From Diadophis punctatus similis (Eukaryota > Chordata > Lepidosauria > Squamata > Dipsadidae), in the NCBI GenBank assembly GCA_023053685.1, contig JALIGW010000001.1:154401466-154465465 (forward strand): 64,000 nt of DNA, written 5' to 3'. The position numbers were made by a program, and so were the translations under genes. Under the pieces are notes generated by a model. That model saw only the letters and a list, made by a program, of their open reading frames with translations, was not told the DNA's origin and did not search any database. How positions within the stretch are numbered: position 1 is the stretch's first letter; each line of letters opens with the position of its first letter. Of this stretch, positions 1-14,205 are shown in pieces.

Positions 1-2078
1 ATACAAGGTTACAACATTTGCACGCTGCCACCAGGCTAGCCTTCAGTTCAGCCCCTTTGCAGAATTTTGCATTTTAGCACAAATGTCTTGCTGTGCTCTG
101 TCATCCCATTTAGTGCTCCCTACAGGAGGCACATCCCTCAGCAGAAATGGGATGAAGCCAGAATTACTCTTAATAATAATCTTCTGTCCTGCTGCTTGGC
201 AGAAAAGCTATGAACGCTCTTTGTAGCACTTCCTCCGGAGCCTGAGCTGAGTCAGTAGACAAGTGGATCAGCTTTTCAAGACTTAAGAAAGCCCCAGGTA
301 TTCTTGGGTCATGTGAATATGGCACTCATGTGGCTCTTTTCACATATGAAGCAAATCTATTTTATTGAACTTGTGTCAGAGAGATATGGCACCATAAATT
401 TTGCTAGGACATCATTGCTCAGAGTGGAACCTGGAAGATCACAAAGTTACCCTAGGATGCTCATTTGCTTTCATCTTTAAATCTCACATGGAGTAAAATA
501 GACATGTGAGAGGCCCATACATGTTGTTCAAGTTCATTGGAGTAACAGTATACAAAGTTAATATATTTTTTCAAAACTCATGCATTTTATCCACATGTCA
601 ACAGATGTCTCCCATGTTATCTGAAACTCCAAAATATTTGTTTTTTAATAATTCTCAAAAGAATACCTCAAAGAAACCTGACCTGGAGAATAGAGCATCC
701 ATAATAGTTGCCTCTCCATAAGTGAACTGTAGAATGGATTTTATATATACTTCAGCATGTCTCCTGGAGATTACATCTCTCCTCTCCTCTCCTCTCCTCC
801 AATCATCTGAGAATCTCTCAACAGCCTAGTACAGATTTTGAGGTTGCGCATACGCTGCTGGCTGCATTTGGGAAGCTGAAATTGCCCTGTCTTTTTTCCA
901 CTGAGGATAAAAATTCCATTAGTCAAAGAACGTCATAGGATACTACCCATTTTGTATTTGTTTATATGCATCCACATAGTAGGTGTTTGTACCTCAACAG
1001 TTTTCATGCCCACATCTCTTTATTAGTTAAAATGGCAGTGCAAAGCAATAGTTAGAAAGCAATAGGCTATTTGATGCTTTATTGTTGTGATTATACTGCA
1101 TTGCTTTTATACTATATTGGTATTTTATTAGCTGCTTTTTAAAAAAAACTTATATAAACCACTGTGATGTTTTCCTTGTGCCTTCCCAGGCAGATATAAT
1201 TAAATATCCATGACACAGCATTCAAAACTTGCAGTTTGAAATTACTCCATCAAAAGCATCAGGATATCAAAAGGATTTTTTAAAAAAAGATTATTGGAAG
1301 CCATACTCAAAGTGTATGAAGTGATATATAATTAGTGGAAGAACTGTAAAAGACCTCCCAAAGATTTCCCATTTATAAGATGTGGTCAATGTTGCTGGAG
1401 AAATAATTTCCTCCCAGAGTATTGTGTTTGTAAGCTTTTCTGAACTCTGTCGTGCTTTTGCAAGAATTTAGTCAGGAAGAATTACTTATGTAGTCAGAGA
1501 AAATGGCAGCTTTCAAAAACCACCATTATACCTATTCTGTGCAGTAATATCCTGCAGTGTTGCAGGAGCCACAGCTGGTTTCTTTGTTGAAGTAATTTGA
1601 GGCAGTTGCCTCTTCTGGCAGTTATACTACTGAATATACAGGTAGTTCTCATTCACAGTAACATCAGTGATGAAAAAAGTAATTTTATGAGCAGTCCTGG
1701 GATTTACAACCTTGCCAGGTCTCTAAAGCAAAGGAAAAGTGGAAATCATAAACACAGTTTTGGTTTCCCTTAATGACCAAGTTGCCAGTCCTAGTTGTGG
1801 ACTCTAAAGAGGATTACCTGTACTCCACTTTTCCTACTGATCTTCCTAATCTGTTCTGAATTCTTACTCATTAAAATGGCAGATTTCTGTACAACTTTTA
1901 GCAAAAAAAAAAAAACACCTCACCACAGAGTATCTGGGAAAAGCCCCACTCTTCTCACTGATGACATCTACTTGATATGTTTTGTGAGATTGTCTTAATC
2001 AAGGAAGCTTCTCTACATATGAAAGTCTCCGTGGCAGCTCAGTCCCTAGTAATGCAGGGCCTCTCATTGATACGGTTG
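1..2078. other. Unique AT-rich intronic DNA, no gene seen
   Basis: No coding, RNA or mobile element is recognised. There is a short CTCTC-type pyrimidine repeat around 777-799 and an A-run near 1901-1913. The open frames at 506-721 and 1795-1998 show no domain or splice context. Confidence 0.6.
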
Positions 2079-2312
2079 CAGTGGTGAAATGTGATAATTT
2101 TCCCTACCAGTTCTGTGGGCATGGTTTATTTTGTGGGTGTGGCTTGGTGGTCAGGTGACTCGTTGGGCGTGCTTGGTGGTCAGGTGATTCGTTGGGTGTG
2201 CTTGGTGGTCAGGTGACCGGGTGGGCGTGGCCAACTTGTAAAATGTGATGAAACTCACTTAACAACGCTCTTGCTTAGCAACCAAAATTTTGGGCTCAAT
2301 TGTGGTCATAAG

Positions 2313-2602
<290 letters not shown>

Positions 2603-2997
2603 AGCGGAGGGAGAAGGAAGAAAGTGACCGGCCCCTCTCAGCGCCGGCACCCCTCTCAGGCCCAGCGCAATGGCTGTGTCTCCCCAAGGGCCGCCCGGCC
2701 AGTGGGAAGCAACTTTCCCCCAAGCAAAGGCTGGATTCCCACCACGAACAACAAGAAAATCTAATCGGTCCTCAGGTGGGATGGGGAGGGTTTCTCTTCC
2801 TTTCTCATGAATTAAAAACCCACAATCGTGGATTCGAAGACGGGGATGCAGGGGTGGGGGGCAACCCAACAGTTCTCCCTGCTTTTGCACATGTTAGAGC
2901 TGCGCAGGAGGAGGAGGGAGAAGGGGACTTGCTACACAAAAGCCCCAAGGCCGTGCAAACCTTGGGCGAGTTTGCAAAACGAACTCAATGAACCCTG

Positions 2998-3440
2998 CAA
3001 GGAGGAGGAGGAGAAAGTTGCGGTTACCTTTCCTTCCCTCTTGCTGCTCCGAGCCCTTCCCTGCCTCAAACCTGGCAGAGGAGAAGAAGAGGAGGAGGAG
3101 GAGAAAGTCATGGTCACTTTTCCTTTCCTTTTGCCACTCCGAGCCCTTCCCAGCCTTGAAGCTGGTGGAGGAGAAGAAGAGGAGAAGAAGGAGGAGGAGA
3201 AAGTTGCGGTCACCTTTCCTTCCCTCTTGCCGCTCCGAGACCTTCCCAGCCTTGAAGCTGGTGGAGGAGAAGAAGAGGAGGAGAAGGAGGAGGAGAAAGT
3301 CATGGTCACCTTTCCTTCCCTCTTATCGCTCCGAGCCCTTCCCAGCTTCGAAGCTGGCAGAGGAGAAGAGGAGGAGGAGAAAGTCACGGTCACCTTTCCT
3401 TCCCTCTTGCCGCTCCGAGCCCTTCCCAGCCTCGAAGCTC
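2998..3440. repeat. GA-rich minisatellite, five ~84-96 bp units
   Basis: Five units carry GAGAAAGT followed by GGTCACCTTTCC and a CTCCGAGCCCTTCCC core. They start at about 3011, 3101, 3197, 3293 and 3377 (spacings 90, 96, 96, 84). Length variation lies in the GGAGGAGAAGAAG linker. Open frames on both strands through this array are repeats, not a gene: all are low complexity and no start, splice or domain context is visible. Confidence 0.9.
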
Positions 3441-4394
3441 CACACCCCACACCGACTCGCACTCAAACAAAGCCTCACTGGGCGGCTCTGCCCCCACCGC
3501 AGCCGTGGGGGAAAATTCCCCAGCGCGGTGCAGTTCTGGGATGGCAGAGAGCCCAGGCAAGAGCACACCCTGCCCTTTGGGATCTGAGGTGCAGCAGGTC
3601 TTCCTCCCCCCTGCCAGCATCGCCTTACCTTCTGCTGCTGCTGCTGCTATGGGGCTGAGTCTGAGAGCAGCAGCAGTCGGCCAAAGGCCCCACAGAAGCA
3701 GTGCACGCCAGGCCCAAAAGGTGGGAAATGGCAAGCAGATGTCCCGGGGCTGCTGCACATGCGCACTGCATCTCCCACAGCCCTCTTCCGGTGTGGACTC
3801 GCGTCCTACCGCATGTGCAGTCCCGGGACATCTGCTTGCAGGGTGAGCGAACGACAAGCAGCAGACCGGTTCGGGGGCATGGCCAGCCAGCCATCGCTGG
3901 CGATTCAACGAACCACAGGCAGCCGTCACTACCGGTACGCCCGAGCCGGTCCGAACTGGGAGCATTTCACCCCTGGTTTAGAGGTTGCGTCAATGGAAAG
4001 AATCTCACAAATCAAATAAACCCTTTTATAATTTTGACATTACCAATGCAATTTTGGAGGGACAGAAGTTGCCTCCACTTCTTAGGTCAGGAATTTTAAC
4101 TGTTGTTGCAATGCCTGAATTAACATTTTTGTATTATATCAAACTGACCTCCATTATTCCAAATTATGTAATTATTTAACCAAGTCTTTAAGTATTTTCA
4201 CTTTACATGAGTTTCAAACTGAGATGTGAAATATTATATGATATATTGTAGACCTATTTATTTCATACACTTGGAGTAAAGATTGGGTTTCTGCACAAAA
4301 TAAAAGAAATGCAAAAACAAGAGTTTATTTCAGTTTGCAGAGTTTAGCTGTATAGTTCCATGGAACCTACTTGTTTATAATTTCTGTCTCAAAG

Positions 4395-4860
4395 GTCCAC
4401 GCTCCATACCTGAACCAAAATCAGGACGCCAGTTGCTGCATTTCCCTAGTGGTTTATTGAGTGGGAATCTCGGCACACAGTATAAAGGCTGTAATTGTGC
4501 CCAGCCTGCCGGCAGGCCCAGTCAACTATTTGTTGGCCTTCCTCCGATCAGCTGTTCTTTGGCCGGCTTGCAGGCAGCCACAATCAGCTGATCATCAGCC
4601 AGCTTGCAGTCACTCAGGATCAGCTGTTTGTCAGCTCTGCTCCGGTTTCACTTGCTGCCCACAGCTGCTGACACTCGCAGGTTCAAATGGCTTTGTGAGG
4701 CTTTGGTCTTTCCATCACCCACCTTCTGTGCTAGGGATCCCTCCCCCAGATATGGCAACCCTGAGATGGCGTTTGGAGTTGTCGCCATTTCGGGCATTGA
4801 CATTCTGTTAGTTGAGAACTCTGGAAAAGCAAGGTTCCTGATGGTGTGAATAGAGCCTTT
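4395..4860. repeat. Unclassified GC-rich repeat, possible LTR-like fragment
   Basis: A GC-richer block in AT-rich surroundings. It holds a TATAAAGG-type box at about 4481 and three imperfect ~37-bp units with a TCAGCTGNTCNTC/GGCTTGCAG pattern (about 4548-4650). It could be a solo LTR or part of another transposon; I found no convincing terminal repeats. Confidence 0.3.
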
Positions 4861-5423
4861 TGGACATATCTAGTAGAGGCTTAGAGTCATCTTTCCATTG
4901 TTCTGTTCCCTTGATGCTTCATTCACTCATGTGGAAATAGTAGTATATTCCCTGATAAGGCACATGTCATAGAATTCTGAGGGGGAAAAAGTTTATAATC
5001 CCTTTCTTTAAAAAATTATCTGTCCTAGTGATTTAGATAAAGTGATTTAGAGGAAGCTGTTATCCAAGTGTCCTTTTGCTTAAATTACAATGCATGGTAA
5101 ACAAGCAAAACTTAACACCATATGTTTTGAATCTATTATAAACACTATTATTTATATTTACCCCATGTCCCTAATTACTAGTCTCACTCCTATCTACTAC
5201 TATAGTTTTAAGGAAATGGCTTACAAAATTGATTGGTATTTAATCCAGTGCCTGCAATGGCATTTTATCATCCAGTTTTAAATGGAACAGCTGATAAGTA
5301 ACTGCTTACAAATTTTCAGAAAGGTTAATCTTTACTCTTCTTTTTCTGTTTACTTTCAACCCTAATCCTTTGGATCATCTAGACAAATATTTGTGGGGGT
5401 ATGGTAATTAGAATACTGTATTG

Positions 5424-5612
5424 CAGGCTAACTCTGCTCCCAGCCAGAAGTTTGATCCAGATCGGCTCAATGTTGACTCAGCCTTCCATCCTTCTGAGTT
5501 TGGCAAAACGAGGATCCAGATTGTTGGAGGCAATATGCTGAGTCTATAAACCCCTTAGAGAATATGGTAAATCACTATGGAGTGATATATAAGTGCTGTT
5601 GTTATTGCTATC
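5424..5612 (+). repeat. tRNA-derived SINE fragment (5'-decayed)
   Basis: Shares the body of the SINE at 19345: GTTGACTCAGCCTTCCATCC, a GAGGATCCAGATTGTTGG stretch, CAATATGCTGA and GATATATAAGTGCTG with a (TTGTTA/TTGCTA) tail. The 5' polymerase III promoter region is largely diverged. Confidence 0.8.
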
Positions 5613-6604
5613 CCACAATATGTCATACTTCTCTTTAGTGAGTCTTCTCCCAGCCTCACTCAACATCTCATGCCTCCTAATTAGCTTAAACTGATCAGTC
5701 CATTTTAGGCTTACCTACCATCTTTATTCTGGCTAGAAACCAATAGACCAAAAGGCCATCTTCAACAGCCACTATAACTGTCTAAACCATTTTAGTTGTT
5801 AGAAATATCTTTTAATTGGCAGCCAAAACTTCATTGTTCAGCTTCTTCTCCCTAGAGTTCTTTCAGATCTTAGCATGTCCTCTGGAAGTTTTTAAGACTT
5901 TCCATGCTGTCTTCCTCCTGTGAGACGCTATACAGGTCCTATTCACCTATACTAACCGTAAACGAAATGAAGAGCCAAAACAATTCATGTTACTCTCTTG
6001 GTCCCCCAATTCACTGAGACTCTGAGTGCCTTAGCTGTCTGAGAGAGAACTGTTACATCTGTTTCTACTCTGCTTCCTTAAGGTAAAGGTAGCTCATTAG
6101 AGTAAATGTTTTCATGGGTTCAGGCATGTAGAAGGAGATGTTCTTTTACAAATGCAGAGAAATTCAGGTCCCCAATCCAATTGTACAGAAAGATTTATTG
6201 AATAAGGGTTCAGATTTACATTCAACTTACGTATTTATAGACCAATAAAACAATGATTTAAAAGAGGTGTCACAGCAGGTGGCAGCATCTGCTTGACCTT
6301 GTCTGGATTAGGAAATGTAGCAGAGTTGGACATACCAGGGGTGTAGGGTAGACTGGAAAGTTAGGATTCCTGATGCTATATGATCTCATACACTGACTTT
6401 CATCTAGGAAGTTAGCCACAAACAAGCAGGGAAGAGCATTAACTAGAACAAGAACAATTGACTAGGATTTATGCTACTTCATTTGAATGACTGAAATTCA
6501 GATTCAAATTAGAGAGATCAGGGAGCATTTATTAGGAAATATTACCTAGGTAGAGGAGGATGAATGAGGAACTAACAACTTTCCTGTCAGGTAGTCCTGT
6601 TTAT
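5613..6604. other. No recognised gene or repeat
   Basis: AT-rich sequence between a SINE fragment and a hAT element. Nothing supported. Confidence 0.5.
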
Positions 6605-6926
6605 CAGGGGTGGGTTCCAACTTACCTCGCTGCTGGTTCACTTCCTCCCATGCTGTGTGGCCACACCTCATGGGCGCATGTGTGTTTCACACGTGCGTGC
6701 ATGCGCAGTGCAAAAACCCCCTTTTAAAAAAAAACAGCAAAAACAAAATGGCGATGCATGCGCAGTGCCAGAAACTCAGCACAGAAGAAAAAATAATAAT
6801 AAAAAAAGATGGAGGCGCCCACAGACTGGCACCGACTGATACGGTTCGGTGACATCATCGTGATGTCAGCAGCGGGTCGCTACTGGTTCAGGCAAACCGG
6901 TTCGAACCGGTCCAAATCCACCTCTG
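6605..6926 (+). mobile_element. Complete short hAT-type element with 8-bp TSD
   Basis: A 322-bp element starting CAGGGGTGGGTTCC and ending AAATCCACCTCTG, which are imperfect inverted termini. It is flanked by a perfect 8-bp duplication CTGTTTAT at 6597-6604 and 6927-6934. It is non-coding and has a GCGATGCATGCGCAGTGC core and a GGTTCGAACCGG palindrome. The 8-bp duplication and CAGGG termini point to the hAT superfamily; it is presumably mobilised in trans. Confidence 0.88.
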
Positions 6927-6934
6927 CTGTTTAT

Positions 6935-8745
6935 GCGCAAAGTGATATTAGCACGGAAGAAGAAAGAAATATGAAATAAATCATCTATCCCAACCAACCA
7001 ACTTGAATATACATTTAAGGATGGCAGATGTGTCAGCCTCATGGAGTAAATAGGAATCACAACCAGATGAGCTAATTTTACTTTATTGTAAAGCTACATT
7101 GACAGAATTTTGCAAGAATGAGGGTACAGTTCTCTTCCTCCATTTCCTTTGTAGCCTGAGAAACTAGGGATGGGTCTCTTCCAAGCCTCTTGCCCCTTCT
7201 ACTATCTAGCTATGGATTATATTGTCTCTTATCTGACTGTTCCCTTGGCAATATCTCTTTGCCTAGTCTCCCAAGGTCTTTCTCACCATTACAAGGTTGC
7301 TTTTCTCAGAAATTCATGGCAGATATAATTTTCAATGACTGCTATTCATAATTGACACATATTACTGTAGTAACACTCTCCGGATTAGTTTCATGGTAGT
7401 ATAAGTGAAAAGGTGCACTTACACTCATGCTCTTCTTATGAGTATCACATGTTGTGTTATTGATTACTGTAGAAATAAAATGCTTAATGTCATAAGCTTT
7501 TGCTTGACTCCAATAGCATTTCTATTTTTTTAATGATTATATGTCTATACAGGTGATTAGATTAATTGCTATCTTTAATACTCTAGATGACAATGGGAAG
7601 TCAAGGGACACAAAGTAAATCAGTGGCACCGGCTGTGCAGAATAGATAATGAGTAGGTGCTTCTTCTTCCCCTTAATTTGGAGATGGCATTCATAAAGAT
7701 CTTGTCTATAAACTGATGAACCCAACCTCTATGCATTAATTTAATTCGTGTTCTGTTACATTGATATAGGGAACTCTCAGGATATAATTACCGTAAGTTT
7801 GCCACATTGTGCAATTTTTAAATTTTATACCACTGAGGATGAGAAAGAAGCTGGAATATTGGAGCTGCTGCTACTTCCCCCACCTGAATGGATCTGCTTT
7901 GCAGTTATTCTCACAACTTTATGTCAAGCAGACCAATACCAGGGTCTAGCAAACCACCAAACTAGATTTAGATAGTACATTAGACGGTGCTATATTAAAA
8001 TACTCATAGCGAACCATGAGTTACACATTATCGTTAAGATCTGATCCATGGATTGAATAGAGATGATAGATTTAGTTCTACCATGATGCATCTTAGTGTT
8101 TTGTATAAATGCCATCAACATATCAGCTGGCTCCTTAATACTGTTTTTTTAAGGTACATAATTATTGATAGCTGTCTTACACTCTTGGCTTGTCAAGCAG
8201 CTAGGCAGATACAACATGGTAGTCTCAGTATTGAGAAGCAGTAGTATGTACAGAATGGTGCAGCAGAGGGATAAGAATTATATTTTTTTTCACAAAGAAC
8301 TTATCAAAATCCAATAATTCAATTTCATTCACTGATTTCATATAAACGTATTTCACCACCCTCCTGGCAGATCTTGGGAACATCATTTAGGAACTTTGGT
8401 ATAATAAACATTAGCACTTGGCTATGCTAATATACCTAAGATTAAACAGTGACATGTTTATAAGAGTGAATTATGGCAGTTTCTGGAAGGTTGTTGACAT
8501 TCAATATTCCAGTTGATGCACTATACAGATTAAGTGTGTACTAAATCAATGCTAATAAAAACAATAATTCAAATGACTAGAGCAAAGCCTCCCCACCTCC
8601 TCCCTTTTGCCAAATGCCCCTCCAGTGGAACACTTTTTAAATTATGAGATAGAAGTTACACATTTCCAGTGTTGCTTGAATGTTAGTTTTACTGATGCTT
8701 GAGTATCAGTTTTACTGGGTGAAATTCCTATACTACTCTATATAT
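6935..8745. other. No recognised gene or repeat
   Basis: AT-rich intronic DNA. Short open frames (for example 7748-7975 and 8053-8244) have no recognisable domain. Nothing further supported. Confidence 0.5.
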
Positions 8746-9209
8746 CAGTGATAGTGAACCTTTTTTTCTGGGGTGCGAAAAGGGCGTGCGCGTGTGCAAT
8801 AGCGCGCACGCATGTGCCCACACCCATAATGCAATGTCCTCTCCTGCACATGCGCGCACACACACACCCGCCCTGCCCCCCCGCACATGCACACAGGGCT
8901 CACTGAAGCCTCCGGAGTCTGTGGATGGCAAAAAATGGATTCCAGCTGATTTTTGGCCTTCCAGAGGGCAGGGGAGAGGTCATTTTCGCCTTCCCCAGGC
9001 TTCAGGAAAGCCTCTGGAGCCTGTGGATGGCGAAAAACAGACCCAATGGCCCAACTGGAAGTTCGGAAACGAACTTCCGGTTCGGCCGTTAAGCCATTTT
9101 TCACCCTCCCCATGCGCGCTGGAGCTGACATAAAGCAACGCCTTGCATGCCCTCAGATATGGCTCTGCGTGCCACCTGTGGCATCCGTGCCATAGGTTCG
9201 CCATCACAG
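8746..9209. mobile_element. hAT-type element, CAGTGAT...ATCACAG family, 464 bp
   Basis: Starts CAGTGATAGTGAACC and ends GGTTCGCCATCACAG, imperfect inverted repeats. It is flanked by CTATATAT (8738-8745) and GTATATAT (9210-9217), an 8-bp duplication with one mismatch. A second member lies at 62629-63065. It is GC-rich with dense CpG/CpA steps and codes for nothing recognisable; the open frames across it are compositional. Confidence 0.85.
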
Positions 9210-9217
9210 GTATATAT

Positions 9218-12179
<2,962 letters not shown>

Positions 12180-12204
12180 ACATATAGTATATTGTATATT
12201 CCAA

Positions 12205-12260
12205 GGGAGGGAGGGAGGGAAGGAAGGAAGGAAGGAAGGAAAGGAAGGAAGGAAGGAAGG
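12205..12260 (+). repeat. (GGGA)n/(GGAA)n array
   Basis: Three to four GGGA units pass into about ten GGAA units with one GGAAA slip. It lies 29 bp after the (TC)n array, separated by a TATA-rich spacer. Confidence 0.95.
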
Positions 12261-13184
12261 AGCTTTTCTCTTATCGGACTTTTGACATTTGATTGCTCCT
12301 ATGTAGCTGAATAAACAATCTATATGAATTTTGATATGTGCATGTACTGCTTTATCACAGCTTTCAGCTAGGGAACTATAGTATAAATACAGTATTAACA
12401 TTTTCAAGGTGAATCATTCTTCCAAAGGAAAAAAAAAGTTTGTTTTGAAAAGAGCCAATGCATAAACAACCACAGATTTGAGTCAACTGAAATAAAGTCT
12501 AGGTACTCTCGGTGTACATACTATTCAATATAGTTCATCATCAGACAGACATAGAAAAATAAGGCAGGGGATCAAGGTAGGGAAAGCTATTTGCTGAAGG
12601 GATTAGAAACTTACCAGGTGTATCTATGGTGGGTATATTAGATTTGCTGTTTTTAAAATATATAGTTCTTAAAATAGTATTTGCATGGATTCAGTTATGT
12701 GGATCACCACTAAAATAATTCCTGTTGCAAATCTTTTAATCATATCTGTCAACTTTTCAAATGGCAACAAGGGGGGAATTAAAGGTTTATCCTTCTTGAT
12801 TTCTTTTCTTGAAGACAAAGATAAATAAAGCAGAAAGGTTGCTTGTCGTGGCCAGGTACTACCCAAGTACTACTGTATCTTCTTAATTTTTCTTTTTTTC
12901 TTTTTCTCTTTCTTCTATATCCCTAGGATCACACCCATTTTGACTACTAAATGCATTTAATTCATCAACAGATTTTTTAACAAAAATAAAGGTAGTACGT
13001 ATAAACAGGGAATATAAATGTGTGGTGTCTAAACAGCAGGTAATGCTACTAATTTAGTATCAATTAAGAAAAGAGTGCTGACTCTAATATGAATGAACAT
13101 ATATCCATAACACATGTTATACAGTTATATATAAAGATATATACAGGTATGCATATACATAACTGATTTTCTTTCTGATCTTAG

Positions 13185-13258
13185 GTTTTCCAAATGAGCC
13201 AGCTGCAGTCATCGCACTTACCACAATCAAGGAGTGGTTAAGCAAGAATGATAATGAG
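13185..13258 (+). CDS. MACROD2: MACROD2 internal exon (macro domain)
   Basis: This is a 74-bp internal exon. A pyrimidine-rich acceptor ending in TTAG (13181-13184) precedes it and a GTATGG donor follows at 13259. With a split first codon (two bases, GT) it reads FPNEPAAVIALTTIKEWL followed by SKNDNE, with no stop. From memory of the family this matches the segment after the STGIYG loop of the MACROD2 macro domain; MACROD1 has a clearly different sequence here (CEAAAEIVLATLREWL-like). MACROD2 is a mono-ADP-ribosylhydrolase that removes ADP-ribose from acidic residues on proteins. The exon would encode the helix just after the ligand-binding loop. The expected continuation (VDRIIFCVFLEVDF-like) was not seen in the window, which fits the very large introns of this gene. 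The reading frame and splice sites are seen directly; the gene name comes from recalled family sequence. Confidence 0.88.
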
Positions 13259-13466
13259 GTATGGTTATGGACATGACCTTATGTTAAGATTTGTGCTTCA
13301 TTGTGTGCCTTTAAAAAATGACAGAGAAGTGGAATATTGATTTTTAGTATATAATGCACCCTGATGTCAAAGAACATACAATAACATACATACATAAAAC
13401 CTATATAGAGATTATAGAAAGTCATCCATATTAGGGGGAAAAGAGTCCTCTGTAGGTTTTAGATAA

Positions 13467-13530
13467 AAACATAGAAACATAGAAAGCTGACATAAAAACC
13501 TAGAAAACTGACATTGATTCTGCCCTTTGA
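13467..13530 (-). repeat. CR1-like LINE 3' tail fragment
   Basis: Two ACATAGAA 8-mers are followed by a degenerate GCTGACAT...TTCTGCCCTTT segment. This resembles the 8-bp tandem tail plus 3' end of reptile CR1-type LINEs read in reverse. It is short and decayed. Confidence 0.35.
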
Positions 13531-13967
13531 TTTTTTTTTCTTTTTAATTGATTCATTTATTATTTGTAATTAGTGTTCCTATATTTTATTTTTTTTTATT
13601 TTTTTTATTTTTTGGTGGATGTTGGATATATGTTTACCCTAAGCATGTTTAAACTCAATTACTGTTGATCATGATGTTGATCCGATGATGACATTTTAAA
13701 GAGTCTGTGGCACTTTCCAAGGCTTTTACACACAGTCCCAAACTTGTCATGTGTGCCAATATGGGACCTGATAAACCTTGAAATGTTCAGGGTTGTTATG
13801 ACTGAATGATGAATCAAAGGTAATCCTAATGGTAAACCTAAATTCTTCAGAATTTAATTGTTTAATGCAACAGTACTGTATATATTGGAGGAATAGGAGA
13901 TGAGAGAGTAAAAAAAATCCTGACATGTTAAATGACCAGTGAATTTTGTGATGATCTTAATTATTTG

Positions 13968-14042
13968 CAATGCAATCCTAGTCATATTTACCCAGAAGTA
14001 AGTTCCATTGAACAATTAAGTTCTGGAAAATGTAGGTTTACT
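13968..14042. repeat. Possible old palindromic reptile repeat (GCAATCCTA...)
   Basis: GCAATCCTAGTCATATTTAC followed by CCAGAAGTAAGTTCCATTGA resembles a common sauropsid short repeat read from memory. Its presumed second arm may be the diverged TAGGACTGCAGC at about 14196. Weak. Confidence 0.3.
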
Positions 14043-14205
14043 GTATGTGGGTTGCAAGCATTCTGCTAAGACTGTTAAATGGTAGTAAATAATTTGTGGT
14101 TTTGGTATCTCTCTGCTGTGATTTTGTCTTTGCTCCCTTTTTTTTTTTTTTGCAACCCAGGTATGATAATCCTAGTGGAATTTGCTTCTAGTCTGTAGGA
14201 CTGCA

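Noticed and set aside
2998..3440. Regular repeats that could be mistaken for a CRISPR array
   Set aside because: Units are ~90 bp with no unique spacers, in a eukaryotic genome: a minisatellite.
2828..3658. 276-codon frame over GA-rich repeats
   Set aside because: Produced by a minisatellite open on several frames of both strands; no domain, no splice or promoter context.
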